From the IMG/VR virus record IMGVR_UViG_3300009620_000018, positions 1 through 35,829 of that record: a stretch of DNA of 35,829 bases. One strand, written 5' to 3'. Origin of the DNA: a virus. The translations under genes and the position numbers were made by a program. The notes beneath the pieces were generated by a model, which was not told the DNA's origin, did no database searches, and was given only the letters and a program-made list of their open reading frames with translations. This document shows, piece by piece, positions 1 through 7,250 of this stretch. Numbering within the stretch: position 1 is the first letter of the stretch; each line of letters starts with the position of its first letter.

Positions 1-7
1 ACCATAT

Positions 8-121
8 CTATTCTTCCTGCATATCTACAAGCATTCCTACAAGAGCCTCAGTGACTTCGTGAAGTCCCTCGATTTGCTCTGCACGCTGCTCACAGATTTC
101 GCATTTTCCTTCTTCGCTCAT
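8..121 (-). CDS. 37-aa acidic small protein of the late operon
   Basis: Short acidic ORF starting MSEEGKCEICEQ, with one CxxC pair near the N-terminus followed by a helical, Glu-rich stretch. Its ATG overlaps the stop of the upstream membrane-protein gene as ATGA, the coupling used throughout this operon, which is the main reason to accept it. Function unknown. The single CxxC could take part in an intermolecular metal site, but that is inference. Confidence 0.5.
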   Translation of the reverse strand: MSEEGKCEICEQRAEQIEGLHEVTEALVGMLVDMQEE

Positions 122-429
122 TCTGTTTCCTCCTTTGGTTCATCTTCATTCCCATTTCGGAATGTTCCTTTCCGCGTTTGTTCTATCTGACTGTTCTGCT
201 GAGCAGTCCATAATTCCAGTACCTTATATATAATAACTAATGCGGGCGAGCCAATTATTAGTAGAACCGATTTATATGATTCTATGTCCGCTACCATCGT
301 AGGGTCTCTGAATGACATAATAACCAAGAATATAGCAAGTCCTACCCACGCTAATACTACGGGAGCAGCAATAATGCCCATCATAAAATTAACGAATTTG
401 TCTTCGCCGTTATCGCCGTTAGATACCAT
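118..429 (-). CDS. Small membrane protein with two predicted transmembrane helices
   Basis: The 103-aa product has hydrophobic segments at about residues 15-40 and 53-71, separated by a short charged loop, and a strongly charged Glu/Lys-rich C-terminal tail. Two helices plus a charged tail fit a holin-like or other virion/host-membrane protein, but I see no family signature, so holin is only a possibility. The start codon overlaps the preceding stop as TAATG and its own stop overlaps the next ATG, so it is translated as part of the late operon. Confidence 0.65.
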   Translation of the reverse strand: MVSNGDNGEDKFVNFMMGIIAAPVVLAWVGLAIFLVIMSFRDPTMVADIESYKSVLLIIGSPALVIIYKVLELWTAQQNSQIEQTRKGTFRNGNEDEPKEETE

Positions 430-524
430 TATGCCTCCACCCTTATGCCGAAAGAGGTCTCCCCTATCTTGTCGGCTGCTTTTCCTACGGTCTCAAATAG
501 ACCATCATCTTCGTCTTTATTCAT
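429..524 (-). CDS. 31-aa small protein
   Basis: Tiny ORF (MNKDEDDGLF...FGIRVEA) with a probable amphipathic helix in its middle. It is supported by operon geometry: its ATG lies 8 nt inside the end of the upstream gene and its TAA overlaps the next ATG (TAATG). No family recognised. Confidence 0.45.
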   Translation of the reverse strand: MNKDEDDGLFETVGKAADKIGETSFGIRVEA

Positions 525-750
525 CGTTCCACTCCCAGTTTTCTTTACAGTCACATTTTTCACCACACTTTATATTGTCTGCATTTAAGAAATATTTAAG
601 CAACGTAACGGTCTCTCTAAGAGATTCATTTCTTGTAATGTTCCCAACTTCTTTCTCCACATCCAGGACAATATGCTGGGCAACCTTAATGGGCATATAT
701 TGCAGCAATACTGCTACTATGTTAGCCGCTTCCTCCCTCGTTGCTGCCAT
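517..750 (-). CDS. 77-aa protein with a C-terminal cysteine cluster
   Basis: The N-terminal ~50 residues are predicted helical (EEAANIVAVLLQYMPIKVAQ). The C-terminus carries CGEKCDC, a compact cluster that could bind a metal. The start overlaps the upstream SAP-like ORF by 29 nt, and an AGAGG ribosome-binding-like sequence precedes the ATG. No known family recognised; it belongs by position to the virion/late operon. Confidence 0.5.
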   Translation of the reverse strand: MAATREEAANIVAVLLQYMPIKVAQHIVLDVEKEVGNITRNESLRETVTLLKYFLNADNIKCGEKCDCKENWEWNDE

Positions 751-898
751 CCATTGCCTCTAGTTCTTCTATCTCGGAAGGATCTGGGATGCCTAGTTCG
801 GCGATTAGGTCTACTTTGTCAAGCAAATCCTCCCTATTTCCTTCTGATGGTAGCCCGTAGACTACCATTATTTCTCTTAATTCCTTTTCTGAAATCAT
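722..898 (-). CDS. 58-aa SAP-domain-like small protein
   Basis: The segment ELREIMVVYGLPSEGNREDL, continued by a Leu-rich helix, resembles a SAP motif: helix, a GLP-x-x-GN turn, then a second helix. SAP motifs bind AT-rich DNA. In phages, SAP-like or Rho-N-like modules occur in small proteins of the head operon, so a role in packaging or as a head-associated DNA-binding peptide is plausible. The tail is acidic and Gly/Ser-rich. The match is by eye only; start chosen at the first ATG with a long frame. Confidence 0.5.
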   Translation of the reverse strand: MISEKELREIMVVYGLPSEGNREDLLDKVDLIAELGIPDPSEIEELEAMDGSNEGGSG

Positions 899-925
899 AT
901 TACAGCTAGCCTCATTTTTCCTCCT

Positions 926-1393
926 TTAAGTTGATGCTACAAATACTTCTAAGTCACAACTTGCCGTATCGGCTTTAGCCGTAACATTTACTAAATCAGC
1001 CAATGTAGGTGTGACTGGACCATTTAGAGCATCCATTGTGTCTACTACACCACCAGATAAATCCCCATTGTATATGAAGGACTGACCTTTGTCAAGTTTG
1101 ACCGCAAATTCCGCATTGGCTTCATCCTTGAATATAAGTACGATGTGATTTGTATCATCCAGGTTTGTAAACCGTATATACATCGCAGTACTTTCTACAA
1201 AAGTACCTGACGATACGGCCGTTCCAAACGCAATCACTTCCACTTCCGATGTTGGTACAGTCAGAATACGTTTGTTAACCTCCGCTATACTCCCTATTGA
1301 CAAAGTATTTGTCGCCCCTTGGTCAACGCCGCTCAAGGATATCGATTCAGTAAGAGTAACTGTCATAGTTGCAGCAGTTATTGTACTGGTCAT
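926..1393 (-). CDS. Putative virion structural protein, beta-rich
   Basis: The 155-aa product is Thr/Ser/Val/Ala-rich and poor in charged residues, with repeated short beta-strand patterns. The opening segment TVTLTESISLSGVDQGATNT resembles small structural proteins of marine tailed phages encoded just after the portal, and the middle (YIRFTNLDDTNHIVLIF) looks like a jelly-roll or Ig-like sheet. Position two genes downstream of the portal fits a head decoration, head-tail or minor tail protein. The ATG overlaps the stop of the upstream micro-ORF (ATGA). Structural role is fairly safe; exact identity unknown. Confidence 0.6.
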   Translation of the reverse strand: MTSTITAATMTVTLTESISLSGVDQGATNTLSIGSIAEVNKRILTVPTSEVEVIAFGTAVSSGTFVESTAMYIRFTNLDDTNHIVLIFKDEANAEFAVKLDKGQSFIYNGDLSGGVVDTMDALNGPVTPTLADLVNVTAKADTASCDLEVFVAST

Positions 1394-1485
1394 TTCTTTT
1401 TACCTCGCTTTTTCTTCTCTTCTTTCTTGGCCATACGCCTTCCGGCCTTGGTATAGGGAAAAAGCTTGCCATTTACCTTTGGCAT
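1390..1485 (-). CDS. 31-aa basic phage-type micro-protein (MPKV...FPYTKAG)
   Basis: The sequence begins MPKVNGKLFPYTKAGRRMAK and ends in a run of Lys/Arg. Very similar micro-proteins (MPKVG-x-x-FPYTxxG...) occur in structural operons of marine tailed phages, from memory of the family. The gene sits exactly between portal and structural protein, overlapping both (TAATG at its start, ATGA at its end). The strong positive charge suggests nucleic acid or acidic-protein contact; no function is established. Confidence 0.65.
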   Translation of the reverse strand: MPKVNGKLFPYTKAGRRMAKKEEKKKRGKKK

Positions 1486-2921
1486 TATTGTTCCTCCTCC
1501 CTACTTCGTAGATCTGAAGAGTCATCATTGCTTGTATCTACCTTAGAATCAGGGCTTCCGCCGGACGCCGGAGGCCTTCCGAACGGTGTTATCGCCGGTC
1601 CAAGGTCTTCCTGGTAAGTTTCTCCACTATCTATAATCGAAAACTCTTCAAGAAGGCGCTCTCTCGAGACGAGATTCTTTTCAAACATACTAATCCAGAT
1701 TTCTGGATCGTAAAACTTTCTAAATACAAGCCGACACGGAGATTCACTTATATCAGGGAATATCTGTGTCTCAAAGAACCGAGCAACTGCACGTTGATAA
1801 CGGGAAATTTGTCTCTCAGCCCTGACTTCCTGGCGTGATATGATGGATTTGTTTGCTCCGCTCTGTTCAATAATCCCTATTGAGAACAAAAAGTTCATCA
1901 GGAGAGAAGAAATTACTGGTTCCAGGTGCTTCATTACTTCCAGAAGTCTGCTATCGCGGCTGCCCGAACCCAACGTGCCCATATAGCCGACCTGGTGGTG
2001 GTCATCCATAGCAACCACACCCGTAGTTGCCGTGGCTATCTTGTCATATACCTTGGAAAGATTCTCTAGAGCCGCCTCTTTCTCAGCATCTGTGTCTAGC
2101 CCACTTAAATCCGCCAGGATTAATTTAAGATTTGCCGCATTATGTTTGACAGCGGCCAGAATATCGCGGTCAATCATCTTCATCGCTTTCAATATATGAA
2201 AGCAGGATTTACCAAAGCCGATTCCGTACGGTGTTCTGGCGTCTCGCCTTATCCTGCACAGCGCAATCATCTCATTTCTATATTCGTCAGGATCCGAAAT
2301 CCGCCATTCGGCCATATTAATCAGGAACCTTGGGTCTGATCTCACAGATACCTGCAGCCAGCGGATATCTTCGGACTCATTAATGAATCCGCCAGTTCCC
2401 ATCGTCTTCGTAGAAGGAATTCCGGCCGTGCTATCGGTCGAGCTGGGCGCCCATCCCTCTATCTTGGATAGAGATTTGTTGCCTCTGGCCTTCGTGGGGC
2501 TCTCCAGCCCCTGTAAGCGTATCAGCCGGCCGTTCATAGCCTTAATTTGTCGAAGTTCGCCATCGACCCAGTACTTTTTCAGAGCTCCCGTTCCTTCCCG
2601 TACTACATTAAGGCCCATCATTTCTATCTCATCGTAGGCGAGAGGGTCCACGTTGCTAAAAAATTCTTTTACTTGCTCTGCGCCCTCTCCAACGAAGTCA
2701 TAATCTGTGAATAACTCACCCACTAGATAGTCAACAAGGAAAGAATACCATTCATTTTCTTCATACTCGACAAGTCGGTCATTATAGAATTTTGGTTCTT
2801 CCTTGTTGCGGTAGTCCTTGGTCTTAGTCTGGTAGACATCAAAGTCCTCATCTGAAGTAAAAACGCTACTCCTGTCAGAGAACCATCCGCCAAAAAAAGG
2901 TGTTGTTCTATCTTCTGTCAT
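1485..2921 (-). CDS. Portal protein
   Basis: The portal is a dodecameric ring at one capsid vertex through which the terminase pumps DNA. This 478-aa product has the size and layout of tailed-virus portals: an N-terminal segment, a central region with YGIGFGKSCFHILKAMKMID followed by a helix of the type seen in the portal stem, and an acidic, low-complexity C-terminus rich in Ser, Asp and Glu. It lies downstream of the large terminase with only one small gene between, the classical order. A TATA box and GGAG precede the ATG, so it may also be expressed from its own promoter. Assignment is by size, order and overall pattern rather than a single catalytic motif. Confidence 0.8.
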   Translation of the reverse strand: MTEDRTTPFFGGWFSDRSSVFTSDEDFDVYQTKTKDYRNKEEPKFYNDRLVEYEENEWYSFLVDYLVGELFTDYDFVGEGAEQVKEFFSNVDPLAYDEIEMMGLNVVREGTGALKKYWVDGELRQIKAMNGRLIRLQGLESPTKARGNKSLSKIEGWAPSSTDSTAGIPSTKTMGTGGFINESEDIRWLQVSVRSDPRFLINMAEWRISDPDEYRNEMIALCRIRRDARTPYGIGFGKSCFHILKAMKMIDRDILAAVKHNAANLKLILADLSGLDTDAEKEAALENLSKVYDKIATATTGVVAMDDHHQVGYMGTLGSGSRDSRLLEVMKHLEPVISSLLMNFLFSIGIIEQSGANKSIISRQEVRAERQISRYQRAVARFFETQIFPDISESPCRLVFRKFYDPEIWISMFEKNLVSRERLLEEFSIIDSGETYQEDLGPAITPFGRPPASGGSPDSKVDTSNDDSSDLRSREEEQ

Positions 2922-2929
2922 TTTTATCT

Positions 2930-2985
2930 CCGCAAAAGAAAACTAAGGCCAAGGCCTACCAGTATTTATATTTGGAACGTTTATT
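2930..2985 (-). promoter_or_regulatory. Internal promoter upstream of the portal gene
   Basis: Read on the minus strand, the short gap holds AAATATAAATACT (complement of 2961-2973), a good archaeal TATA box, and GGAG just before the portal ATG. Predicted transcription start is about 2941, giving a leader near 20 nt. Upstream of the TATA lies GGAACGTTTATTGTTCC (plus-strand orientation), a small inverted repeat containing the GAACGTTT word seen near other promoters here. Confidence 0.5.
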
Positions 2986-3280
2986 GTTCCGCCTCTTCGA
3001 TGTATGTTAACACTGGTACTTCCAACCACGGCCTTCGTTTATCTACAAATAGTATCTGTCCCTCAATTCCAACATATGTTACAGTATATCCATACTTGTG
3101 CGCATAGAACTCTAAAGCCCAATGTGCATCTCCGAAATATTCGAAGCCCTTTATAATTCGATGCAAGGTACCGATCGGAATATTAAGTTCCTTCTCTAAT
3201 ATCCGGTAGCTTTGATGCTTTCCCTGGTTTCTGAAACACCAGTTTAATATCGTGATGCAGTCATTCTCCAGGTTTCCCAT
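2981..3280 (-). CDS. Winged-helix-like DNA-binding protein between terminase and portal
   Basis: 99 aa. Residues ~24-50 (SYRILEKELNIPIGTLHRII) read as a helix-turn-helix, followed by a GFEYFGD turn and beta-rich C-terminal strands (YGYTVTYVGIEGQILFVD) compatible with a winged helix. It starts 4 nt after the large terminase stop. A DNA-binding protein next to the terminase could be the small terminase subunit that recognises the packaging site, or a late-gene regulator; the sequence alone does not decide. Confidence 0.6.
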   Translation of the reverse strand: MGNLENDCITILNWCFRNQGKHQSYRILEKELNIPIGTLHRIIKGFEYFGDAHWALEFYAHKYGYTVTYVGIEGQILFVDKRRPWLEVPVLTYIEEAEQ

Positions 3281-3283
3281 ACT

Positions 3284-4984
3284 TTAGATCCCCCATACCT
3301 TGAAGCCCAGATAGGGGCGCGTGTATTCTTTAGAGAGCGCGATCATTGCGAGCGCCATACTATCCAGAAGATCGATCTTGCCCCCAACTGGCTCTTTAAA
3401 CTTCAGATAGTTCGCAGTACCCTGGACCTTCTGAACTATTACTCCATCGTGCTCTAGCCGGAACTTCGTCCAGAACGGCTCGGTGGTCGGCACCTTTAAT
3501 CTCCCGTCCATTATAAGCTGGCGGTAGTTCTGCATCAACTCGTGCTTGTATGGTCCGCTCATCCACACACCAAGCACTTCCTTTTTCTGGGCCGTCTCAT
3601 TGCTGTATATGCGTGCGCGGGGTATAATGTCCTTTCCTTTACATAGCTGGGCGGTAATTTGTATGCCCACGGCAGTGGCGTCTGGGAACACGCTCGTAAT
3701 ATGCCCGTTAAACGCCTTGTAGACCTCTTTAATGCGCAGAATAATAGGATCGTAATCCCTGCTACCAGAATCAGGAGGTGTGGGCGGTATCTCCTCCCAA
3801 TAGGCCAACCTGGCAATATCCGAATTTATCTCGAAAACGGTTATCTGGGTCGGATTCATCAACAGACCGTAGTCTATACCCATCACATACTTGCGACCAG
3901 ACTCTGCCTCTAACTTAAAGCTCCAGTCTCCAGTCCCACAGGCCTCAATAAACAAAGTTGGGAAGAACTTGCCGGCAGATTTGGGAAATTGGCCCATATT
4001 CTCTGCCACGAAATCTTCATTCAACATACAGCACTTATCGCACTTCCAGCCGTCTATCTCCGCATCCGGCCCATAACTATGCAAACCACATATACCTTTC
4101 TTCAAAACCCACTGACAGGGAATGTGCAGACGCTTGAACCTGTTCCTGGCATACTGACTTGTAATACATCCCTGGTCTATAGCTTCCCAGATATTCATAT
4201 GGTGAGTACCATAGTTGGCTGGATCGTCCGTGTACGCTTTCCACTCTAACTCTAATTCAGGATTCGCAAGCGTCTTTGGAGTTCCGACCATTATCATCTT
4301 CTTCTTCGAGTAGGCATCCGCCATCATATCATCAATAACGGTCGTTCGAACTTCTTTAGTGACTAACTCTATCTCATCCACTACGAATAAACTGCCCTTG
4401 TTGCCCCGCTTTGTGTCCGCCTTCTGGCTCTGTGCCAAATTAGACGCTACAACCTCCGATTCATTCTTTGCGAACCTGATGTATTCTCTCCCGTACGTTC
4501 CCCGCTTTCCTATAGGAGCACTTGGTTGTACATATTCCTGCATCAGGTAGTCGGAACGTTTCAGCGCCTTCCAGATGTCCTCCATAATAAAAAGCTGATC
4601 TTGTGTAGGAGCAAAGATTACCGCACGCGTGGAAGGATCTTTACACATCGACCATAAGATATACGCACTCAATAGAGCACTCTTTCCGATCTTCCTGGCT
4701 TCAATGAAAAGATTTACATCGTTCTCTTCGAAGATGTCGGCCGCGTCCGACTGCCAGGGGCTTGGGAACATTGGCTTTCTATTATCAAGACGTACATAGG
4801 CTACACAGAACAGGTTGAAACTCTCCAGAACTCTGGAATGAAATTCCTCATCGCTCTTTGAAGTATCTGCAACGTGTATAAATTCCTGGAAAATCTGGTA
4901 ATTGTGGTTGAACCGCTGCTCTGTGTTGGATTCTTCTTCGACGTTCTTTTTCGCCTCTAGAATAACCTCACTGAGATTAAACAA
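3284..4984 (-). CDS. terL: Terminase large subunit (packaging ATPase and nuclease)
   Basis: The motor that threads viral DNA through the portal and cuts it to length. In the 566 residues I see the ATPase motifs in order: Walker A-like ARKIGKS (~96-102), Walker B LFVVDEIE (~199-206) and coupling motif VGTP (~233-236). The RNase H-fold nuclease follows with candidate acidic residues D371 (MGIDYG), D435 (FPDAT) and D541 (DLLDSMALAM). Between the domains, residues ~290-319 hold five cysteines (C290, C299, C315, C318, C319), a probable zinc-binding insertion. Length is typical for TerL. It is the third gene of the operon starting near 5.82 kb. Confidence 0.93.
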   Translation of the reverse strand: MFNLSEVILEAKKNVEEESNTEQRFNHNYQIFQEFIHVADTSKSDEEFHSRVLESFNLFCVAYVRLDNRKPMFPSPWQSDAADIFEENDVNLFIEARKIGKSALLSAYILWSMCKDPSTRAVIFAPTQDQLFIMEDIWKALKRSDYLMQEYVQPSAPIGKRGTYGREYIRFAKNESEVVASNLAQSQKADTKRGNKGSLFVVDEIELVTKEVRTTVIDDMMADAYSKKKMIMVGTPKTLANPELELEWKAYTDDPANYGTHHMNIWEAIDQGCITSQYARNRFKRLHIPCQWVLKKGICGLHSYGPDAEIDGWKCDKCCMLNEDFVAENMGQFPKSAGKFFPTLFIEACGTGDWSFKLEAESGRKYVMGIDYGLLMNPTQITVFEINSDIARLAYWEEIPPTPPDSGSRDYDPIILRIKEVYKAFNGHITSVFPDATAVGIQITAQLCKGKDIIPRARIYSNETAQKKEVLGVWMSGPYKHELMQNYRQLIMDGRLKVPTTEPFWTKFRLEHDGVIVQKVQGTANYLKFKEPVGGKIDLLDSMALAMIALSKEYTRPYLGFKVWGI

Positions 4985-4989
4985 CTTAC

Positions 4990-5358
4990 TTACCTGGTTT
5001 CTTTGGCTAATTCCCGAATGTGTTTCTTGACTTCCTTCCGAACTTCTTCCGCTGTGTGGTCATATGCGGACAGGATAATCTGTCCCAGGATCTCATCCTT
5101 GACATACTTTTCAGCTGCCTCATCCAACTTACTCCTCATCAGGGGAGTCAAGTTGTTCTCATATAGAGAGGCGATCTCATCCTGGTGCCTCCCGAGAAAT
5201 TTTGCAATCTGAAACCTGAAGTGCGGGTAGTATAGCCACCCTACCGCAAGGGCCGAAATGCCCAGGACGGCGACCATCAGGCCGGTTTCTGTCTGGAGAA
5301 GCTCCGAAAGAGAACCTAACATCTCATTCGTTGCTCCTTCTGTTGTGTTATTTGTCAT
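4990..5358 (-). CDS. Membrane-anchored protein upstream of the terminase
   Basis: 122 aa. One hydrophobic segment at about residues 26-46 (GLMVAVLGISALAVGWLYYP) follows a short polar N-terminus; the rest is charged and helical, suggesting one membrane anchor with a cytoplasmic coiled or helical domain. It lies between the operon's first gene and terL with 1-5 nt gaps, so it is co-expressed with packaging functions. No family recognised. Confidence 0.6.
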   Translation of the reverse strand: MTNNTTEGATNEMLGSLSELLQTETGLMVAVLGISALAVGWLYYPHFRFQIAKFLGRHQDEIASLYENNLTPLMRSKLDEAAEKYVKDEILGQIILSAYDHTAEEVRKEVKKHIRELAKETR

Positions 5359-5359
5359 T

Positions 5360-5821
5360 TTATTCTATCTCCTCAAATTCTGTATCAATCGTTTCCTTAC
5401 CACGTTTCCATTCCATCTTAATGTCTCCTTCCTCTCCACGTAATTCAAGGAGGACCTCTTTGGCCTGGCTCACAGTGTCACTAAGCACATCCTTTGAACG
5501 TGAACGATGTAACCAGTTCAAGATATATTCGTTCATCTTTCGCATCCTGTCGTTAGTACTTTCAAACTGAGCCAGCTCTTCCATCGACTTCTCATATGCC
5601 CAGCCGTCGTACTTCTCTAGCTGCATCAGGATTGCGGCAGCTCTGCTAAGTTCAATGACATTGAGGGATAAAGAAGCGTCGTCGTTAAGTTCCTTCAAAT
5701 AGAATTCGTAACGTTCGAAGTCTTCTGGACTCTCCCTTATCTTATCTACAAGATTGGAGGGAGAAGTGGTAGTCAGTATATTGATCTTACTGTATTTCAA
5801 TAGTCCGTGTTGTTCGGCCAT
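5360..5821 (-). CDS. First gene of the late operon; candidate small terminase
   Basis: 153 aa from the ATG at 5821 (MAEQHGLLKYSK). An in-frame ATG six codons upstream (5839) is less likely because the TATA box at about 5847-5855 puts the transcription start near 5826, after that codon. The product is almost entirely helical and charged (SLNVIELSRAAAILMQLEKY) with an acidic C-terminus. First position in a packaging operon and size fit a small terminase subunit, but I cannot see a clear DNA-binding motif. The winged-helix protein at 2981-3280 is the rival candidate. Confidence 0.6.
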   Translation of the reverse strand: MAEQHGLLKYSKINILTTTSPSNLVDKIRESPEDFERYEFYLKELNDDASLSLNVIELSRAAAILMQLEKYDGWAYEKSMEELAQFESTNDRMRKMNEYILNWLHRSRSKDVLSDTVSQAKEVLLELRGEEGDIKMEWKRGKETIDTEFEEIE

Positions 5822-5860
5822 ATCTGTCACTATATGCATTTGGAACTATTTAAATGTATG
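5822..5860 (-). promoter_or_regulatory. TATA promoter of the late (packaging) operon
   Basis: On the minus strand the sequence reads ATTTAAATAG (complement of about 5846-5855). Archaeal transcription starts roughly 25 nt downstream of the box centre, here about 5826, leaving a leader of only ~5 nt before the ATG at 5821. Upstream, 5880-5938 carries TGTAAAC/GTTTACA half-sites and GAACGTTTA words. Confidence 0.6.
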
Positions 5861-6051
5861 GGTGAGATATTGTATTGTAAATGTTTGTGATGTAAACTTT
5901 TGTATTGTAGACGTTTACAGAATGGCCTGAACGTTTAGTGGGTATATGTTCCCTTGGTGGGCAATGTTAGCTATTCAAAAGAAGTTTGAAAAAATGACTT
6001 CTGCCTCAACACACTAGGGAAAGGGCGCAGTTATCGTCGGTAGCACCGATT
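5861..6051. other. Intergenic control region with ACGTTTA repeats
   Basis: No convincing gene. It contains an inverted pair TGTAAAC...GTTTACA (5891-5897 and 5912-5918), the word GTAGACGTTTACAGAAT (5907-5923) and TGAACGTTTAG (5928-5938). The last two resemble the repeats at 10.2-10.4 kb. Because the late operon leaves to the left and the RNA-like zone to the right, this is a divergent control region and a possible operator or origin. Confidence 0.4.
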
Positions 6052-6796
6052 TAGTCATCCTTCGGATGACTACATTGAGAAATCGGAAAAATGGTCATCC
6101 CCTTCGGGGATGGCGGAAAAGCGTCGCTTCCCGTCGCTTCCTTCGGAAGCGTGTGGCCGGATGTCGGCAAATCTGGTTTTATATACCCCACTCCTCGGCG
6201 ACCCCGCCTGCGCCCCTCTTCATTCCGAAGGAATCAGGTGGGGGGGAAAAGTTTTAAATCGGCCCCTGCCGTTAGGGGGGCCAGTTCCAAGTCGCCGAAG
6301 CAGCGACCCCCCGAAAGGTTGTCGGCTTGGGACCGGGGGGCGCGAGCGTGTGGTTCCGTAGGAACCACACGCAGTCGGGCGGGAGTCCTTCGCGAGTCGA
6401 GCCACGAGAGTCCTCCTCGACCAAATTGCTACTACTTCGTAGTAGCCCACTAAAAACCTACGACTCTCCCCCCTACGGGGGGAGTTTTACTTGGGAAACA
6501 TTATGATTACCCCTCCCCAGCCTTCGGCTGCTCTGGGTCGCCACAACTTTGCCCAGCCCCTACGGGGCTGCTGGACGAGAGACGACGCAACCAGCCGGCA
6601 AGCAACCGGTGCTCTACTCCTACGGAGTAGCCGGGGGTTGTATGGGGAGATAATCGGGCAACCTGATGCCACCCCGTAAGGGGTGGCTAATGGGGCCCAA
6701 TGCCCCTGCCAGCGATGAAGGATAAGTCCACCCTGTGGGGTGGCACCAGAGCGGGGGGTTTTTTAGGGGGGATGCGTTTATGTCTTCGGACATAAA
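6052..6796 (+). repeat. Array of compact hairpins with TTC/TAC/GTA/GAA loops
   Basis: At least 13 short perfect or near-perfect hairpins: 6052-6072, 6096-6112, 6135-6151, 6222-6234, 6348-6370, 6428-6446, 6466-6484, 6518-6530, 6554-6570, 6614-6630, 6668-6687, 6728-6743 and 6777-6796. Stems are 5-10 bp, the arms differ between copies, and most loops are TTC or TAC (or their complements GAA, GTA) closed by CG pairs. This is a family defined by shape and loop, not by a copied sequence. Only the last one overlaps a gene. A structured transcript is the simplest reading. Confidence 0.7.
6174..6262 (+). promoter_or_regulatory. Two archaeal TATA boxes in the hairpin zone
   Basis: GTTTTATATACC (~6176-6187) and GTTTTAAATC (~6251-6260) are strong archaeal TATA-box matches inside otherwise GC-rich DNA. 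Starts would fall near 6207 and 6280. The second coincides with the foot of an extended stem in which CCAGTTCCAAG (6281-6291) can pair with CTTGGGACCGG (~6327-6337), so it may drive a structured RNA. Confidence 0.45.
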
Positions 6797-7250
6797 ACCC
6801 ATCACAGTCCTCTTGGATATCCGAACTCTCCTTGAGAGAGTCGTGGTCCTCCTGACGGCTAACGGTCTTGCTGCGAAGCAGGCGCCGCCGGTCGCCGGGG
6901 CGGCTTCGGAGTCCGACGGGGCTGCCCTGTTCTCTGCCGAACCGGTTCAGTCTTTCCAGACTGCGCCGGCCCCGGCGGTAGCAACTGCCGTTCCGACTAA
7001 GGAACAGGCCGAGCAGAGCCGAAAGGTGGCGCTCACCAATGCGCAGTTCGCAATCGCTGGTGCTTTCATCGGTGGAGAAGCGCCACAGTGGCGCTGTCTT
7101 GTCGCCGGATGCCGAACTCACGGCACCGGGAAGACTTTTTCATCGCTTAGCCGATGGCAGTCTGACAAGAATTGGGGCGGCCTTCTCGGGCACATCGGAC
7201 GATGGCACAAATCTTCTGTGCCGGGCTTCCGAGAGACTGTGAAGCCCTGA
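6780..7250 (+). CDS. Ala/Pro-rich protein with a C-terminal C2H2-like finger
   Basis: 156 aa from the ATG at 6780 (MSSDIKPITVLLDIRTLLER). An N-terminal helical region is followed by a low-complexity Ala/Pro/Glu linker (~40-80). The C-terminal part has CLVAGC and, about 30 residues on, GHIGRWH, giving a C-x4-C ... H-x4-H arrangement like a zinc finger. Ordered N-terminus, flexible linker and small finger suggest a DNA- or RNA-binding protein. A start further upstream (6735) would run through hairpin-array sequence and is less likely. The chosen ATG is buried in a perfect hairpin (6777-6796), suggesting translational control. Confidence 0.55.
   Translation: MSSDIKPITVLLDIRTLLERVVVLLTANGLAAKQAPPVAGAASESDGAALFSAEPVQSFQTAPAPAVATAVPTKEQAEQSRKVALTNAQFAIAGAFIGGEAPQWRCLVAGCRTHGTGKTFSSLSRWQSDKNWGGLLGHIGRWHKSSVPGFRETVKP

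Noticed and set aside
6066-6805. Six short frames through the hairpin array
   Set aside because: Both strands are open by chance in GC-rich palindromes; translations are Pro/Gly/Arg-rich without starts or ribosome-binding sites.
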